Positions 37,351-45,948 of a stretch of 48,681 nt of DNA are shown here, one piece after another. This DNA is from Anaerolineae bacterium. GTDB taxonomy: Bacteria > Chloroflexota > Anaerolineae > Caldilineales > Caldilineaceae. Within the stretch, counting starts at the first letter, position 1. Each line of letters opens with the position of its first letter. Below the pieces are notes generated by a model. It worked only from the letters and a program-made list of their open reading frames with translations. It did no database searches and was not told the origin of the DNA. Both the position numbers and the translations under genes were made by a program. The DNA lies in contig JAUIHI010000044.1 of assembly GCA_030432295.1 (NCBI GenBank), positions 1 through 48,681 on the forward strand, written 5' to 3'.

Positions 37351-38406
37351 ATGAGCAACAAGATTCAGGTCTCCATCCTCGGCGCGTCGGGCTATGCGGG
37401 CGGGGAACTCCTGCGCCTGCTGTTGGACCACCCCCACGTGGAGATCGCCCAGGCCACCAGCGAGCGCAACGCGGGAAATTTTGTCCACTTTACCCACCCC
37501 AATCTGCGGGGGCGCACGAAACTGCAATTCGTCAGCGCCAGCGAACTGGAACCCTGCGATGTGCTGGTCACCGGCCTGCCCCACGGCGGTGCAATGGGGC
37601 GCATTGAGGAATTTGCGGCCCTGGCCGAGCGGGTGATCGATCTGAGCGCGGATTTCCGCCTGCGCAACCCGGACGATTACGTGCGCTGGTATGGCAAGCC
37701 CCACGCCAATCCGGCCTGGCTGGACAAATTTGTCTACGGCCTGCCCGAACTGCACCGGGAAGCCATCCGGGAAGCGCGCTATGTCAGCGGCGTGGGCTGC
37801 AACGCCACCGCCACGAATCTCGCCATCTGGCCCCTCTTCGCCGCGGGGCTGGTGGACGACAGCCGGGATGTAATCTGCGAGCTGAAGGTGGGCAGCAGCG
37901 AAGGGGGCAACAGTTCCAATGACAGCACCCACCACCCGGAGCGGGCGGGCGTCATGCGCAGCTTTGCCCCCACCGGCCATCGCCACACAGCCGAAGTATT
38001 GCAGGCCATCCGTCCTACAGGCAGCACGGCGGATGTCCATCTGAGCGCGACAGCGGTGGACAATGTGCGGGGTGTGCTGGCGACGGCCCACGTCTTTGTC
38101 AAAGAGGGCGTGACCGAGCGGGACCTCTGGAAAGCCTATCGCCAGGCCTATCGGAACGAACCCTTTGTGCGGCTGGTCAAGGAAAAGACAGGCATCTACC
38201 GTTACCCGGAGCCGAAGATTCTGTCCGGCAGCAACTATGCGGATGTGGGCTTCGAGTTCGACGAATCCACCCGTCGCGTCGTCGCCATCAGCGCCATCGA
38301 CAACCTGATGAAAGGCGCGGCCGGCACAGCCGTCCAATGCCTGAATCTGATGCTGGGCTGGGAAGAGACGACCGGGCTAGGCTTTGCCGGGTTGCATCCG
38401 ATCTGA
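37351..38406 (+). CDS. lysY: LysY, LysW-aminoadipyl phosphate reductase (ArgC family)
   Basis: A 351-residue NADPH-dependent semialdehyde dehydrogenase. VSILGASGYAGGELLRLLL is the nucleotide fold, Cys150 in GVGCNATA the nucleophile, and the His in RHTAEV fits the active site. SSEGGNSSNDSTHHPERAG is the insertion seen in LysY/ArgC of LysW systems. It reduces the phosphate made by LysZ to the semialdehyde. ATG with GAAAGAAG upstream. It might serve arginine synthesis as well, as bifunctional versions exist; no arginine gene is in the window. Confidence 0.92.
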   Translation: MSNKIQVSILGASGYAGGELLRLLLDHPHVEIAQATSERNAGNFVHFTHPNLRGRTKLQFVSASELEPCDVLVTGLPHGGAMGRIEEFAALAERVIDLSADFRLRNPDDYVRWYGKPHANPAWLDKFVYGLPELHREAIREARYVSGVGCNATATNLAIWPLFAAGLVDDSRDVICELKVGSSEGGNSSNDSTHHPERAGVMRSFAPTGHRHTAEVLQAIRPTGSTADVHLSATAVDNVRGVLATAHVFVKEGVTERDLWKAYRQAYRNEPFVRLVKEKTGIYRYPEPKILSGSNYADVGFEFDESTRRVVAISAIDNLMKGAAGTAVQCLNLMLGWEETTGLGFAGLHPI

Positions 38407-38414
38407 TGCGTGAG

Positions 38415-38471
38415 GTGTACTGCGTGCTACGCGAGATCGCTCCGGACGATCTCACGTAGCACGCAGCACAC
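38415..38471. repeat. Intergenic palindrome, TGCGTGCTACG family, copy 2
   Basis: 25-nt arms (38415-38439 and 38447-38471) with few mismatches and a 7-nt loop. Between lysY and plsY. Confidence 0.9.
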
Positions 38472-38493
38472 TTCGCCGGGAACGATTCGTTCA

Positions 38494-39066
38494 ATGGCGT
38501 CAACACTCACATCCCTCTTCCTCTCCTATCTCCTCGGCTGCTTCTCCACCGCCTATTATCTGGTGCGTTGGCGGACGGGGGAGGATGTGCGGCTGCATGG
38601 CAGCGGCAACGCGGGCACGACAAACGCGGGGCGGGTGCTGGGGAAGTGGGCCTTTGTGGTGGCGTTGCTCGGCGATATGGGCAAGGGCGTGCTGGCCGTT
38701 CTCCTGGCCGGTTGGCTGACCGGCGGTGATGTCTGGGCCGTAGGGTTGGCCGTGCCCGCTGTGATTACCGGCCACATCTGGCCCGTGCAGTTGGGCTTCC
38801 GGGGCGGCGAAGGTTTTGCCGCGGCTATCGGTGCGCTGGCGACACTGGATTTTGCCTTTATGGCCGTTGTCGGTGGCGCTGCGCTGATCGTCTATCTGCT
38901 CAGCCGCAAACGCTCGTTGGCTGGTGTGACGGGGCTACTGATCGCCCTGCCGCTGACCGTCTATTTCGGCTGGCCGCTGGCTTATCAGACCGGACTGCTG
39001 GTCGTTGTGCTTGTTATGCTGTGGGCTTTTCAGCGGCACATCCGGTCACTCTTTGGGGCAAAATAA
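38494..39066 (+). CDS. plsY: PlsY-like glycerol-3-phosphate acyltransferase
   Basis: A 190-residue integral membrane protein with about five helices. The PlsY motifs are present: GSGNAGTTNAGR (residues 36-47), LLGDMGKG, and RGGEGFAAAIGAL, where the third motif has E-G instead of the usual K-G. PlsY moves an acyl group from acyl phosphate to glycerol 3-phosphate in phospholipid synthesis. The change in the third motif raises a doubt about activity. Its TAA overlaps the ATG of the next gene by one base (TAATG). Its presence within a lysine operon is not explained. Confidence 0.82.
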   Translation: MASTLTSLFLSYLLGCFSTAYYLVRWRTGEDVRLHGSGNAGTTNAGRVLGKWAFVVALLGDMGKGVLAVLLAGWLTGGDVWAVGLAVPAVITGHIWPVQLGFRGGEGFAAAIGALATLDFAFMAVVGGAALIVYLLSRKRSLAGVTGLLIALPLTVYFGWPLAYQTGLLVVVLVMLWAFQRHIRSLFGAK

Positions 39067-39566
39067 TGGCTGAGATTCTCCTGCGTCAACTCAAACACGA
39101 CGGCAGTTGCTATCGGTGGCATCCAGCACAGGTGGTCTACAAAGCAGCGGACGGTTTTGTGCTGCGTACCCCAAAGGGCACATCCATTCGGAACGTGAAG
39201 GACGAGTGGCCGGCCCGCTTCGACTCGTACCGTTACTTTTGGTATGGCCGCTGGTACACTCTGCTGGTGCTCCTTGATGAAAGCGCAAAACCGGTAGAAC
39301 TCTATGTCGACATTGCCGGGCCTGTGCGCTTTGAAGACAGCGTCGTCAGCTACATCGACTACGAACTGGACGTGACGAGCATCGACGGTCCCCGGCTGGT
39401 GGACGAGGACGAATTTGCCGAGGCGGTGGAGAAGTACGGCTATTCCGCCGAGTTGCAGGCCCGGTGCTACGCAGCCGCAGAAGAAGCCCTGGCGCTTGTC
39501 GCCCGTTGGCAGGTGGGTCTGCCACCGCAGGAAGCATTGGCCCAGATCGACGGGATGGGAGTGTAG
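39066..39566 (+). CDS. DUF402-domain protein
   Basis: A 166-residue protein of the DUF402 (FAU-1/YgaC-like) fold. Characteristic features are the basic start (LLRQLKHDGSCYRWHPAQVVY), YRYFWYGRWYTLLVLLDES, ELYVDIAGPVRFEDSVVSYIDYELDV and DEDEFAEAVEKYGYSAEL, which includes the acidic residues that bind metal in relatives acting on nucleotides or RNA. It is translationally coupled to plsY. A nucleotide diphosphatase or RNA-related role is possible; nothing links it to lysine. Confidence 0.75.
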   Translation: MAEILLRQLKHDGSCYRWHPAQVVYKAADGFVLRTPKGTSIRNVKDEWPARFDSYRYFWYGRWYTLLVLLDESAKPVELYVDIAGPVRFEDSVVSYIDYELDVTSIDGPRLVDEDEFAEAVEKYGYSAELQARCYAAAEEALALVARWQVGLPPQEALAQIDGMGV

Positions 39567-39569
39567 CCA

Positions 39570-40070
39570 GTGGAAAATTCCCTGCCCGCGCTGCTATGGA
39601 CGCCCAGCTCCAATCGGGCGACGTTCGACTCGCCCCTCTCACCAGAAGCTGCGCTGGCCCGTTTGCAGGCCGGCTTCGGCGACGAGTTTCGGGGTCGGGT
39701 GGAGGGCAACGGCGTAAAAGTCTGGCGGGCACGGGATTTTTCGGCCAGCCGGGGCACATTTGCGCCGCTCTTCTACGGCGTCGTCACCCCGTCCGCCGCA
39801 GGCAGCCAACTCTCTGGTCACTTTCAGATGCACCCGATGACCCGGCTCTATACCGCGGCCTGGATCGGGTTGAGCGGGCTGCTGGCGCTGGTCTTTCTGG
39901 TGGCCGCTGCCCAGCGGGCCACACCGGATTCCACGGCGGCGGATGCCCTGCCTGTGCTGCTGGTCGCGCTGTTGCCCCTGGCCGGTCTGCTGCTGGTGCG
40001 TTTTCAGCAGGCGAAGGGGCGGGCGGATGAGGCGACGGTGCGGGAATGGATTGAGAAGACGATAAAATAG
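39570..40070 (+). CDS. Small membrane protein, unrecognised
   Basis: A 166-residue protein with GTG start, GGGAG upstream, 3 bp after the DUF402 stop. Residues 1-90 are soluble and contain WRARDFSASRGTFAPLFYGVV. Residues about 95-113 and 125-145 are two membrane helices. The C-terminal tail is charged. I do not recognise a family; the layout resembles small proteins with a pleckstrin- or band-7-like soluble patch. It is cotranscribed with the lysine genes. Confidence 0.6.
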   Translation: MENSLPALLWTPSSNRATFDSPLSPEAALARLQAGFGDEFRGRVEGNGVKVWRARDFSASRGTFAPLFYGVVTPSAAGSQLSGHFQMHPMTRLYTAAWIGLSGLLALVFLVAAAQRATPDSTAADALPVLLVALLPLAGLLLVRFQQAKGRADEATVREWIEKTIK

Positions 40071-40075
40071 GGAAC

Positions 40076-40150
40076 GCAGATTACGCAGAAACGACAGATT
40101 TCGCAGATGAAATCCGTGTAAATCCAAAGGATCCGTGTAAATCCGTGTCC
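40076..40150. repeat. ACGCAGA / ATCCGTG word repeat
   Basis: ACGCAGATTACGCAGAAACG followed by several ATCCGTGTAAATCC words. Same family as 16074-16180 and 33990-34035. Lies before lysZ. Confidence 0.75.
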
Positions 40151-40180
40151 TTTGTTGACAAATTACCTCAGGAGAAAGCA

Positions 40181-40984
<804 letters not shown>

Positions 40985-41001
40985 ATCAGTGACTGCTGCA
41001 T

Positions 41002-41030
41002 TTGACTTCTGCCTATATGCACAATATAAT
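41002..41030 (+). promoter_or_regulatory. Consensus promoter of the arsR-permease operon
   Basis: TTGACT (41002-41007), exactly 17 bp, TATAAT (41025-41030), about 50 bp before the regulator start. Confidence 0.85.
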
Positions 41031-41066
41031 ATATGCAGAGTTTTGAATATACGATTTTGTGCATAT
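41014..41066. promoter_or_regulatory. Candidate ArsR operator: three TATGCA half-sites
   Basis: TATATGCACAA (41014-41024) overlaps the end of the spacer and meets the -10 box. A second TATATGCA follows at 41030-41037, and the inverse TTGTGCATAT at 41057-41066. The outer two form perfect 9-bp arms (TATGCACAA, TTGTGCATA). Binding by the adjacent regulator would block the promoter. Confidence 0.7.
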
Positions 41067-41079
41067 CACGGAAGATACG

Positions 41080-41448
41080 ATGTCAGTTCCCAATTACGAA
41101 CAGATCGGCAATCAATTGAAGGTCCTGGCCCATCCGGTGCGCCTGCGCATTCTGGACGCCCTGCGCCGGGACGCCGAGTGCGTCTGTCATCTGGAGACAC
41201 TGCTAGAAAAGCCCCAACCTTATGTTTCCCAACAGTTGCGCCTGCTGCGGGAGGCTGGTTTCATTCAGGACGAAAAAGAGGGGCAAAACGTCTACTATCG
41301 GTTGATGAATGACGAAGTGCAGAGCTGGCTGGGGGCCATTTTGGACGACCCGCAGGATCTGACAGCGGGTCCCCTGGGACACACCCAATTGGTCAATTGT
41401 GCGTGCCCCAAATGCGCCCGCACAGTCACAGCTTTGGACGTCACATAG
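41080..41448 (+). CDS. ArsR/SmtB-family metal(loid)-sensing repressor
   Basis: A 122-residue winged-helix repressor. LKVLAHPVRLRILDALRR starts the DNA-binding domain; Cys34 and Cys36 in ECVCHLE form the alpha3-type metal(loid) site of arsenite/cadmium sensors; PQPYVSQQLRLLREAGF is the recognition helix. A C-terminal NCACPKC adds three more cysteines, which could form a second site. ATG at 41080 has GGAAG upstream. It probably represses its own operon (permease and thioredoxin-like gene) through the operator overlapping the promoter. Confidence 0.9.
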   Translation: MSVPNYEQIGNQLKVLAHPVRLRILDALRRDAECVCHLETLLEKPQPYVSQQLRLLREAGFIQDEKEGQNVYYRLMNDEVQSWLGAILDDPQDLTAGPLGHTQLVNCACPKCARTVTALDVT

Positions 41449-41547
41449 AACGACGCCATTTTTGCAGAAGTATGCGCGCCTGTATTTGTATTAAATTTTC
41501 TGCACCCCTACCTAATCTCTGCGCATTGCGCAGGAACGGAGGTTGCG

Positions 41548-42651
41548 ATGAGCGACGGTTTTGTTAGCGTACAGCCAGAAGTTTCAGGTGGCTCTTCATC
41601 CCAGATTGCGCCCCAGCACGCGCCAGGCGGTGTTGACTGGAAAGCCTGGGGAACGGTTGTCAGCCTGGGCATTGTGTGGTGGCTTCTCTGGCAGATTTTA
41701 GAACCACTGGCAAATTGGGCATCCTTTCAACTTCTCGGTCTGACGCCTGGGTCCCGGCTGGGCGATGCTGTGGCCTTCTTTCTTTATGACGTGCCGAAAA
41801 TCCTGCTCCTGCTGGCCGGGATGATTTTTTTGGTCTCCACTGTACGCACATTCTTCAGCGTAGAACGTACCCGTCAGCTTCTGGGCGGCAAACGGGAAGG
41901 TGTGGGCAATGTCTTGTCGGCTCTGCTGGGTGTGGTAACACCCTTTTGTTCGTGCTCGGCTGTACCCCTCTTCATCGGATTTGTCGAGAGCGGTATCCCC
42001 CTGGGCGTGACTTTCTCATTCCTCATCGCCACCCCAATGGTCAATGAAATCGCGCTGGTCATGCTTTTCGGTCTCTTTGGCTGGCAGATCGCGGCGTTGT
42101 ATATGGTCACGGGTCTGCTCGTGGCTATCCTGGCTGGCGTGGCTATCGGCCGCATCCCCAATGTGGAAAAGGGTGTGGAAGATTTTGTGTGGAAGATCGC
42201 GGTGGGCCGTGACGCGCATTCGGATGAGTCGATGACCTGGCGCGAACGTTTCCTCAGCGCCTGGGCGATGACCAAAGAAATTGTCGGCAAAGTCTGGCTC
42301 TATGTAATCGTCGGGATTGCGGTGGGCGCAGGCATCCACGGCTATGTACCAGAAGACGCCCTGGCTGGCATTCTGGGCAAGAGCGCCTGGTGGAGCGTAC
42401 CCGCCGGTGTGATACTGGGCATTCCAATGTATTCCAACGCAGCCGGGATTATTCCGGTGGTCCACGCGTTGATGGAGAAGGGCGCAGCATTGGGCACGGT
42501 GCTGGCCTTTATGATGAGCGTCGTTGCCCTCAGCCTGCCCGAAATGATCATCCTGCGCCGGGTATTGAAGCCACGTCTGATCGCTATTTTCGTCGCCATT
42601 GTGGGCGTTGGCATCATTTTCACAGGCTATCTGTTCAACCTGGTACTATAA
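41548..42651 (+). CDS. Permease, UPF0718/ArsP-like efflux protein
   Basis: A 367-residue membrane protein with about eight to ten helices. The family signature TPFCSCSAVPLFIGFVESGIP contains the Cys-x-Cys pair, and a second half-repeat (ILGIPMYSNAAGIIPVVHAL, SLPEMIILRRVL) follows. Related permeases export trivalent organoarsenicals or other metal(loid)s. A hydrophilic N-terminal tail of about 30 residues precedes the first helix. GGAGG lies before the ATG. Regulator upstream and thioredoxin-like gene downstream match this family's common operon. Confidence 0.88.
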   Translation: MSDGFVSVQPEVSGGSSSQIAPQHAPGGVDWKAWGTVVSLGIVWWLLWQILEPLANWASFQLLGLTPGSRLGDAVAFFLYDVPKILLLLAGMIFLVSTVRTFFSVERTRQLLGGKREGVGNVLSALLGVVTPFCSCSAVPLFIGFVESGIPLGVTFSFLIATPMVNEIALVMLFGLFGWQIAALYMVTGLLVAILAGVAIGRIPNVEKGVEDFVWKIAVGRDAHSDESMTWRERFLSAWAMTKEIVGKVWLYVIVGIAVGAGIHGYVPEDALAGILGKSAWWSVPAGVILGIPMYSNAAGIIPVVHALMEKGAALGTVLAFMMSVVALSLPEMIILRRVLKPRLIAIFVAIVGVGIIFTGYLFNLVL

Positions 42652-42683
42652 TCACAGTTCACCATACAAAAAGGAGTTTTTCA

Positions 42684-42929
42684 ATGAACGTCAAGATTTT
42701 GGGAACCGGCTGCGCCAACTGCAAGCGCGCCAAGAGTCTGGCAGCGGACGTAATCAAGGAATTGGGGATCGAAGCCAGTGTGGAAGAAGTAACCGACATC
42801 CAGACGATTATGGGCTACGGTGTCATGAGTACACCTGGGATTGTCATCGACGAAAAAGTCGTCGGCTATGGCGGTGTGCCAAGTCGAGCACAATTCATCC
42901 AGTTTTTGCAAGAGGCAAATGCGGCCTAA
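42684..42929 (+). CDS. Small thioredoxin-like protein (redox-active disulfide protein 2 type)
   Basis: An 81-residue thioredoxin fold without extra helices. Redox pair Cys10-A-N-Cys13 (GTGCANCKRA), cis-Pro segment MSTPGIVIDEKVV, and final helix. AAGGAG precedes the ATG. It is commonly found with UPF0718 permeases and may deliver or reduce the thiol-bound metal(loid) for export; that partnership is inferred from operon position. Confidence 0.88.
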   Translation: MNVKILGTGCANCKRAKSLAADVIKELGIEASVEEVTDIQTIMGYGVMSTPGIVIDEKVVGYGGVPSRAQFIQFLQEANAA

Positions 42930-43051
42930 GACTACCTCAACGAACACACTGCCCAGGCAAAGTTCCCGGCACTTTCTGTCCCAGCGAGTCTGTAAGCCAT
43001 AATCACACCGCTGTCGTTTGTAGAGTGCCGGGGGCTAACGCGGTCGGCACA

Positions 43052-43118
43052 TAAAAATAGCCACGAATAGGATCTACGCAATCTGTCGTTTCAGCGTTCA
43101 TCTTCGTGGCTATTTTTA
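43052..43118. terminator. Long inverted repeat / terminator before lysJ
   Basis: Perfect 16-bp arms TAAAAATAGCCACGAA (43052-43067) and complement (43103-43118) with T-rich ends. A second pair, CCCGGCACT (42966-42974) and AGTGCCGGG (43024-43032), precedes it. The rest of 42930-43187 shows no gene. Confidence 0.75.
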
Positions 43119-43187
43119 TTTTTGGTTTGTCCCCAGGGGCGTTTACACTGTTCATATCCTATACTCTCAATCGAAATGGAACCGCCG

Positions 43188-44396
43188 ATGACACAAAATA
43201 CTGACAGGCTTGCCACTCAGCCCCCCCAATACGCCGCTGTCGAATCCGCTCTGGAGTCTGGCGTCGTCTCCCGCCGGGGAGAAACCGTAATGGTCTCCGG
43301 CGAGGGCTGCTGGATGATCGACAGCGAAGGCAACCGCTATCTGGACTTGACCGCCAGCCAGGGAGTGGCCATGCTGGGCTACGGCCATCCCGCGTTGAGT
43401 GGGGCGATTGCCGAGCAGGCCCAACGGCTGCACGCCTGCCCGGGCTTCTTCAACAACGACACACGGGCGCTCTTTCTGGAAGCGCTGATCGGCGTGATGC
43501 CCGGCCACCTACGCCACGCCTTCATTGCCAACAGCGGCGCGGAGGCCATTGACGGCTGCATCAAATTCGCCCGCTTGACTACCGGACGCACCGGCATTGT
43601 GGCAGCCAAAGGCAGCTTCCACGGGCGCACAATCGGCGCGGTGAGTTTGACGTGGAATCCCAAGTACCGCAAACCTTTCGAGCCACTGTTGCCAGGCGTC
43701 CACCACGTCAAGTACAATGACCTGGACGAATTGGACGCGGCGATTACGGACGAGACCGCGGCTGTCGTGCTGGAAACCGTGCAGGGCGAAGGCGGCGTCA
43801 ATCTGGGCGAAGCGGCGTTTTTGCAGGGAGCGCAGGCATTGTGCCGGGAGCGGGGCGCGCTGTTGGTCATCGACGAAATCCAGACCGGCTTTGGGCGCAC
43901 AGGCAAGTGGTTTGGCTTCCAACACTTCGGGCTGGAACCGGACCTCATCGCCCTGGCCAAAGGTGTGGGCGCGGGTTTCCCGATGGGCGCGATTGTCTAC
44001 ACGGACCGGGTGCAAGAGGCCCTCTTTGTGGGCGCGCACGGCAGCACCTTTGGCGGCAACCCCCTAGCCAGCGCGGCCGGGCTGGCCGCCATCCGCGCCT
44101 ATCGGGACGAAAATCTGATCGAGCGGGCAGAGCAGGCGGGCCAGCGGCTACGCGCCCGGCTGGAAGAAGCCCTGGCGGACTGCCGCGTCGTCCGCGAAAT
44201 CCGCGGGCCAGGGCTGATGATCGGCATCGACCTGCGCACAAAAGTCGGGCCGTATCTCAAATCGCTGATGGAGGACCACCGGGTGCTCACCCTCCCCGCA
44301 GGCACGACAGTCCTGCGTCTGCTCCCGCCGTTGATCATCAGCGACGAGGAAATTGAGATCGGCGTGACTGCGATTGCCGCGGCGCTTTCACAATAG
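43188..44396 (+). CDS. lysJ: LysJ, LysW-lysine semialdehyde aminotransferase
   Basis: A 402-residue class III aminotransferase of the ArgD/LysJ type. [74 protein letters not shown] and [16 protein letters not shown] (PLP Lys) are all present. It transfers an amino group to the semialdehyde made by LysY to form LysW-lysine. The assignment to lysine rests on the LysW operon 2.2 kb upstream; ArgD is the alternative. It is separated from that operon by the arsR cluster. An ATG at 43176 is an alternative start. The peptidase LysK is not in the window. Confidence 0.85.
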   Translation: MTQNTDRLATQPPQYAAVESALESGVVSRRGETVMVSGEGCWMIDSEGNRYLDLTASQGVAMLGYGHPALSGAIAEQAQRLHACPGFFNNDTRALFLEALIGVMPGHLRHAFIANSGAEAIDGCIKFARLTTGRTGIVAAKGSFHGRTIGAVSLTWNPKYRKPFEPLLPGVHHVKYNDLDELDAAITDETAAVVLETVQGEGGVNLGEAAFLQGAQALCRERGALLVIDEIQTGFGRTGKWFGFQHFGLEPDLIALAKGVGAGFPMGAIVYTDRVQEALFVGAHGSTFGGNPLASAAGLAAIRAYRDENLIERAEQAGQRLRARLEEALADCRVVREIRGPGLMIGIDLRTKVGPYLKSLMEDHRVLTLPAGTTVLRLLPPLIISDEEIEIGVTAIAAALSQ

Positions 44397-44520
44397 AACG
44401 CGCAGAACGCGGATTGGGCTGAACAACGCGGATAGGGTATAAATCGAGAAGAAACTGTAGCGAAAAGGACAACAACGAAAGGCATTGACTTTTTGGTCTA
44501 TCAGAGTCAGGATGAATTCT

Positions 44521-44763
44521 ATGATTTCAACAGTCACCCAAAGAAATATGATTACCATCCCGGCTGAAGTAGGACGTCATTATGGCATTAAGCCAGGATA
44601 CCAATTGGATTGGCAGGTTGTCGATGGCACAGACGAAATTCTTGTCCGTGTGATTCCAGATCGCTCTGCGCTGGCACGACAACTCCTGGGAAAAGGACGA
44701 CGCTTTTCTCCCGAGCGCGACGCGGTTCAGGAGCTTGTCGAAGAACGAGCTACAGATGGCTGA
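44521..44763 (+). CDS. AbrB/MazE-type antitoxin
   Basis: An 80-residue protein. VTQRNMITIPAEVGRHYGIKPGYQLDW is the swapped-hairpin AbrB DNA-binding domain at the N-terminus, followed by a charged tail (RSALARQLLGKGRRF) that would bind a PIN toxin. AGGA lies 8 nt before the ATG at 44521; an earlier ATG at 44512 is too close to it. It overlaps the start of the toxin gene by 8 bp. Because the toxin is broken, it probably now acts alone. Confidence 0.82.
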   Translation: MISTVTQRNMITIPAEVGRHYGIKPGYQLDWQVVDGTDEILVRVIPDRSALARQLLGKGRRFSPERDAVQELVEERATDG

Positions 44764-45056
44764 ACCCGTCCGATACTTACTCGATACGTCGGCGTTACTC
44801 GCGCATTTTGTAGTAGTCAAGAAGATGGTGGAATTTTCAACGCAATGACGCAAAGGAGCAGTGACGCAAAGAAATCGCTTTTCTCTCTGTGCCTTTGCCT
44901 CTTTGCATCTTTGCGTTAAGAAATAGCCATTCCACCATCCCGTTGACCAGTACAGTTACTCGCGCATTTTCGCCAGGAAATCGAGATGAGCATATGGCAG
45001 GGATTCCGATAAGTGTACTGCTACAGCAAATCCTCATCGCTGGTTCACTCCAATAA
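44756..45056 (+). pseudogene. VapC-like PIN-domain toxin, interrupted
   Basis: ATG at 44756 overlaps the antitoxin stop. The frame begins MAEPVRYLLDTSALLAHF, the first strand and Asp of a PIN nuclease. It then runs into an inverted-repeat element and stops at 44846-44848 after 30 codons. The sequence GTTACTCGCGCATTTT (codons for ALLAHF) is repeated at 44955-44970, after which the frame could resume (RQEIEMSI) but soon stops; another phase reads on to 45056. No complete toxin remains. The limit at 45056 is approximate. Confidence 0.65.
44794..44970. mobile_element. Miniature inverted-repeat element (about 145 bp) flanked by 16-bp direct repeats
   Basis: Direct repeats GTTACTCGCGCATTTT at 44794-44809 and 44955-44970 enclose 44810-44954. 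The enclosed DNA begins GTAGTAGTCAAGAAGATGG and ends with the approximate complement (CCATCCCGTTGACCAGTAC), including a perfect GATGGTGGAAT/ATTCCACCATC. The interior holds GACGCAAAG and CTTTGCGT words. No ORF. The remaining stretch to 45141 has only possible toxin remains. Confidence 0.75.
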
Positions 45057-45141
45057 GTTTACACGACTGCTGTTCGCACCTGTGGAGGAATCAATCGATC
45101 TACGCCGGACTGAAACTACTGGGCATGACCCTACCCTTCTG

Positions 45142-45948
45142 ATGCTACCCTTTCCTTTGGATGATTTCTGGCCGCAGTGGGATTCACCCCGACCTCAGGC
45201 CATCGCGCTGCTGGGCAGTTACGCCCGGGGCGACGCTGGCCCTTTCAGCGATGTGGACCTGCTCTTTCTGATGGCCGCGGACGCGCCGCCGCCGACACGC
45301 ACCAGCTTTCTGGTGGCGGATCGGCTGGTGACTGTCAACGCCGTCCGTCCAGACCAGATCGACGGCTGGTTCACCGAGCCGGAGCAGGCGGTGAATGGGG
45401 TGGCCGCGCTACGGGATGGAATTGCGCTGCAAGACCCCCACGGGCTATTTGCCCCAATCCAGCGCCGCGCCCACGCCTTCCGGTGGACGGCCGAGATGCA
45501 GGCCAAAGCGGACCGCTTTGCAAGCCGGGAGTTGGTGGGTCTGATCGAGGAGGCCCATAAAGGACTGGAGGGTCTGCGCCGCAACGACATAGGCCGTCTG
45601 CTCAACGCCCGCTTTGGCCTCTCCTGGCTGCTGGCCCGGGTGGTGCGGGTGCAGCGGGGGATTCTGGGCAACAGCGACAATAGCTTCTACGACGACGTGT
45701 GCGCCAGCCTGGGCCAGGAAAGCCGTTGGAGCCGTCTGCTCGCCACCGCTTTTGGCATCGCTACCGCGGACAGCCCATCACCTTCGCTACACGAAGAAGT
45801 CGTGGCAGGGCTGCAACTCTACTGTGAAACGGCCCGTCTGCTCGCCGCGACTTTGCAAGCAGACGACAGACCGCTCATCGACGCAACAGTTAGACGAATT
45901 GAAACGGAACTCCTGGCAACCACGACTATCCACAAAGGGATGGAATGA
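45142..45948 (+). CDS. Nucleotidyltransferase-domain protein (MNT-type, with helical C-terminal domain)
   Basis: A 268-residue protein. ALLGSYARGDAGPFSDVDLLFL is the pol-beta nucleotidyltransferase motif (GS-x10-D-x-D) with both metal Asp residues; a third acidic residue is less obvious. Residues 110-260 are helical (LVGLIEEAHKGLEGLRRNDIGRLL), reminiscent of kanamycin-nucleotidyltransferase or HEPN-type partner domains. It could modify a small molecule or protein; no substrate is visible. The ATG at 45142 lacks a strong ribosome site. Its TGA overlaps the next ATG (ATGA). Confidence 0.72.
   Translation: MLPFPLDDFWPQWDSPRPQAIALLGSYARGDAGPFSDVDLLFLMAADAPPPTRTSFLVADRLVTVNAVRPDQIDGWFTEPEQAVNGVAALRDGIALQDPHGLFAPIQRRAHAFRWTAEMQAKADRFASRELVGLIEEAHKGLEGLRRNDIGRLLNARFGLSWLLARVVRVQRGILGNSDNSFYDDVCASLGQESRWSRLLATAFGIATADSPSPSLHEEVVAGLQLYCETARLLAATLQADDRPLIDATVRRIETELLATTTIHKGME

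Noticed and set aside
33990-40150. Integron or phage attachment sites based on repeated ATCCGTG words
   Set aside because: No integrase, no cassette structure and no core-site pattern; the words match the dispersed repeat family.
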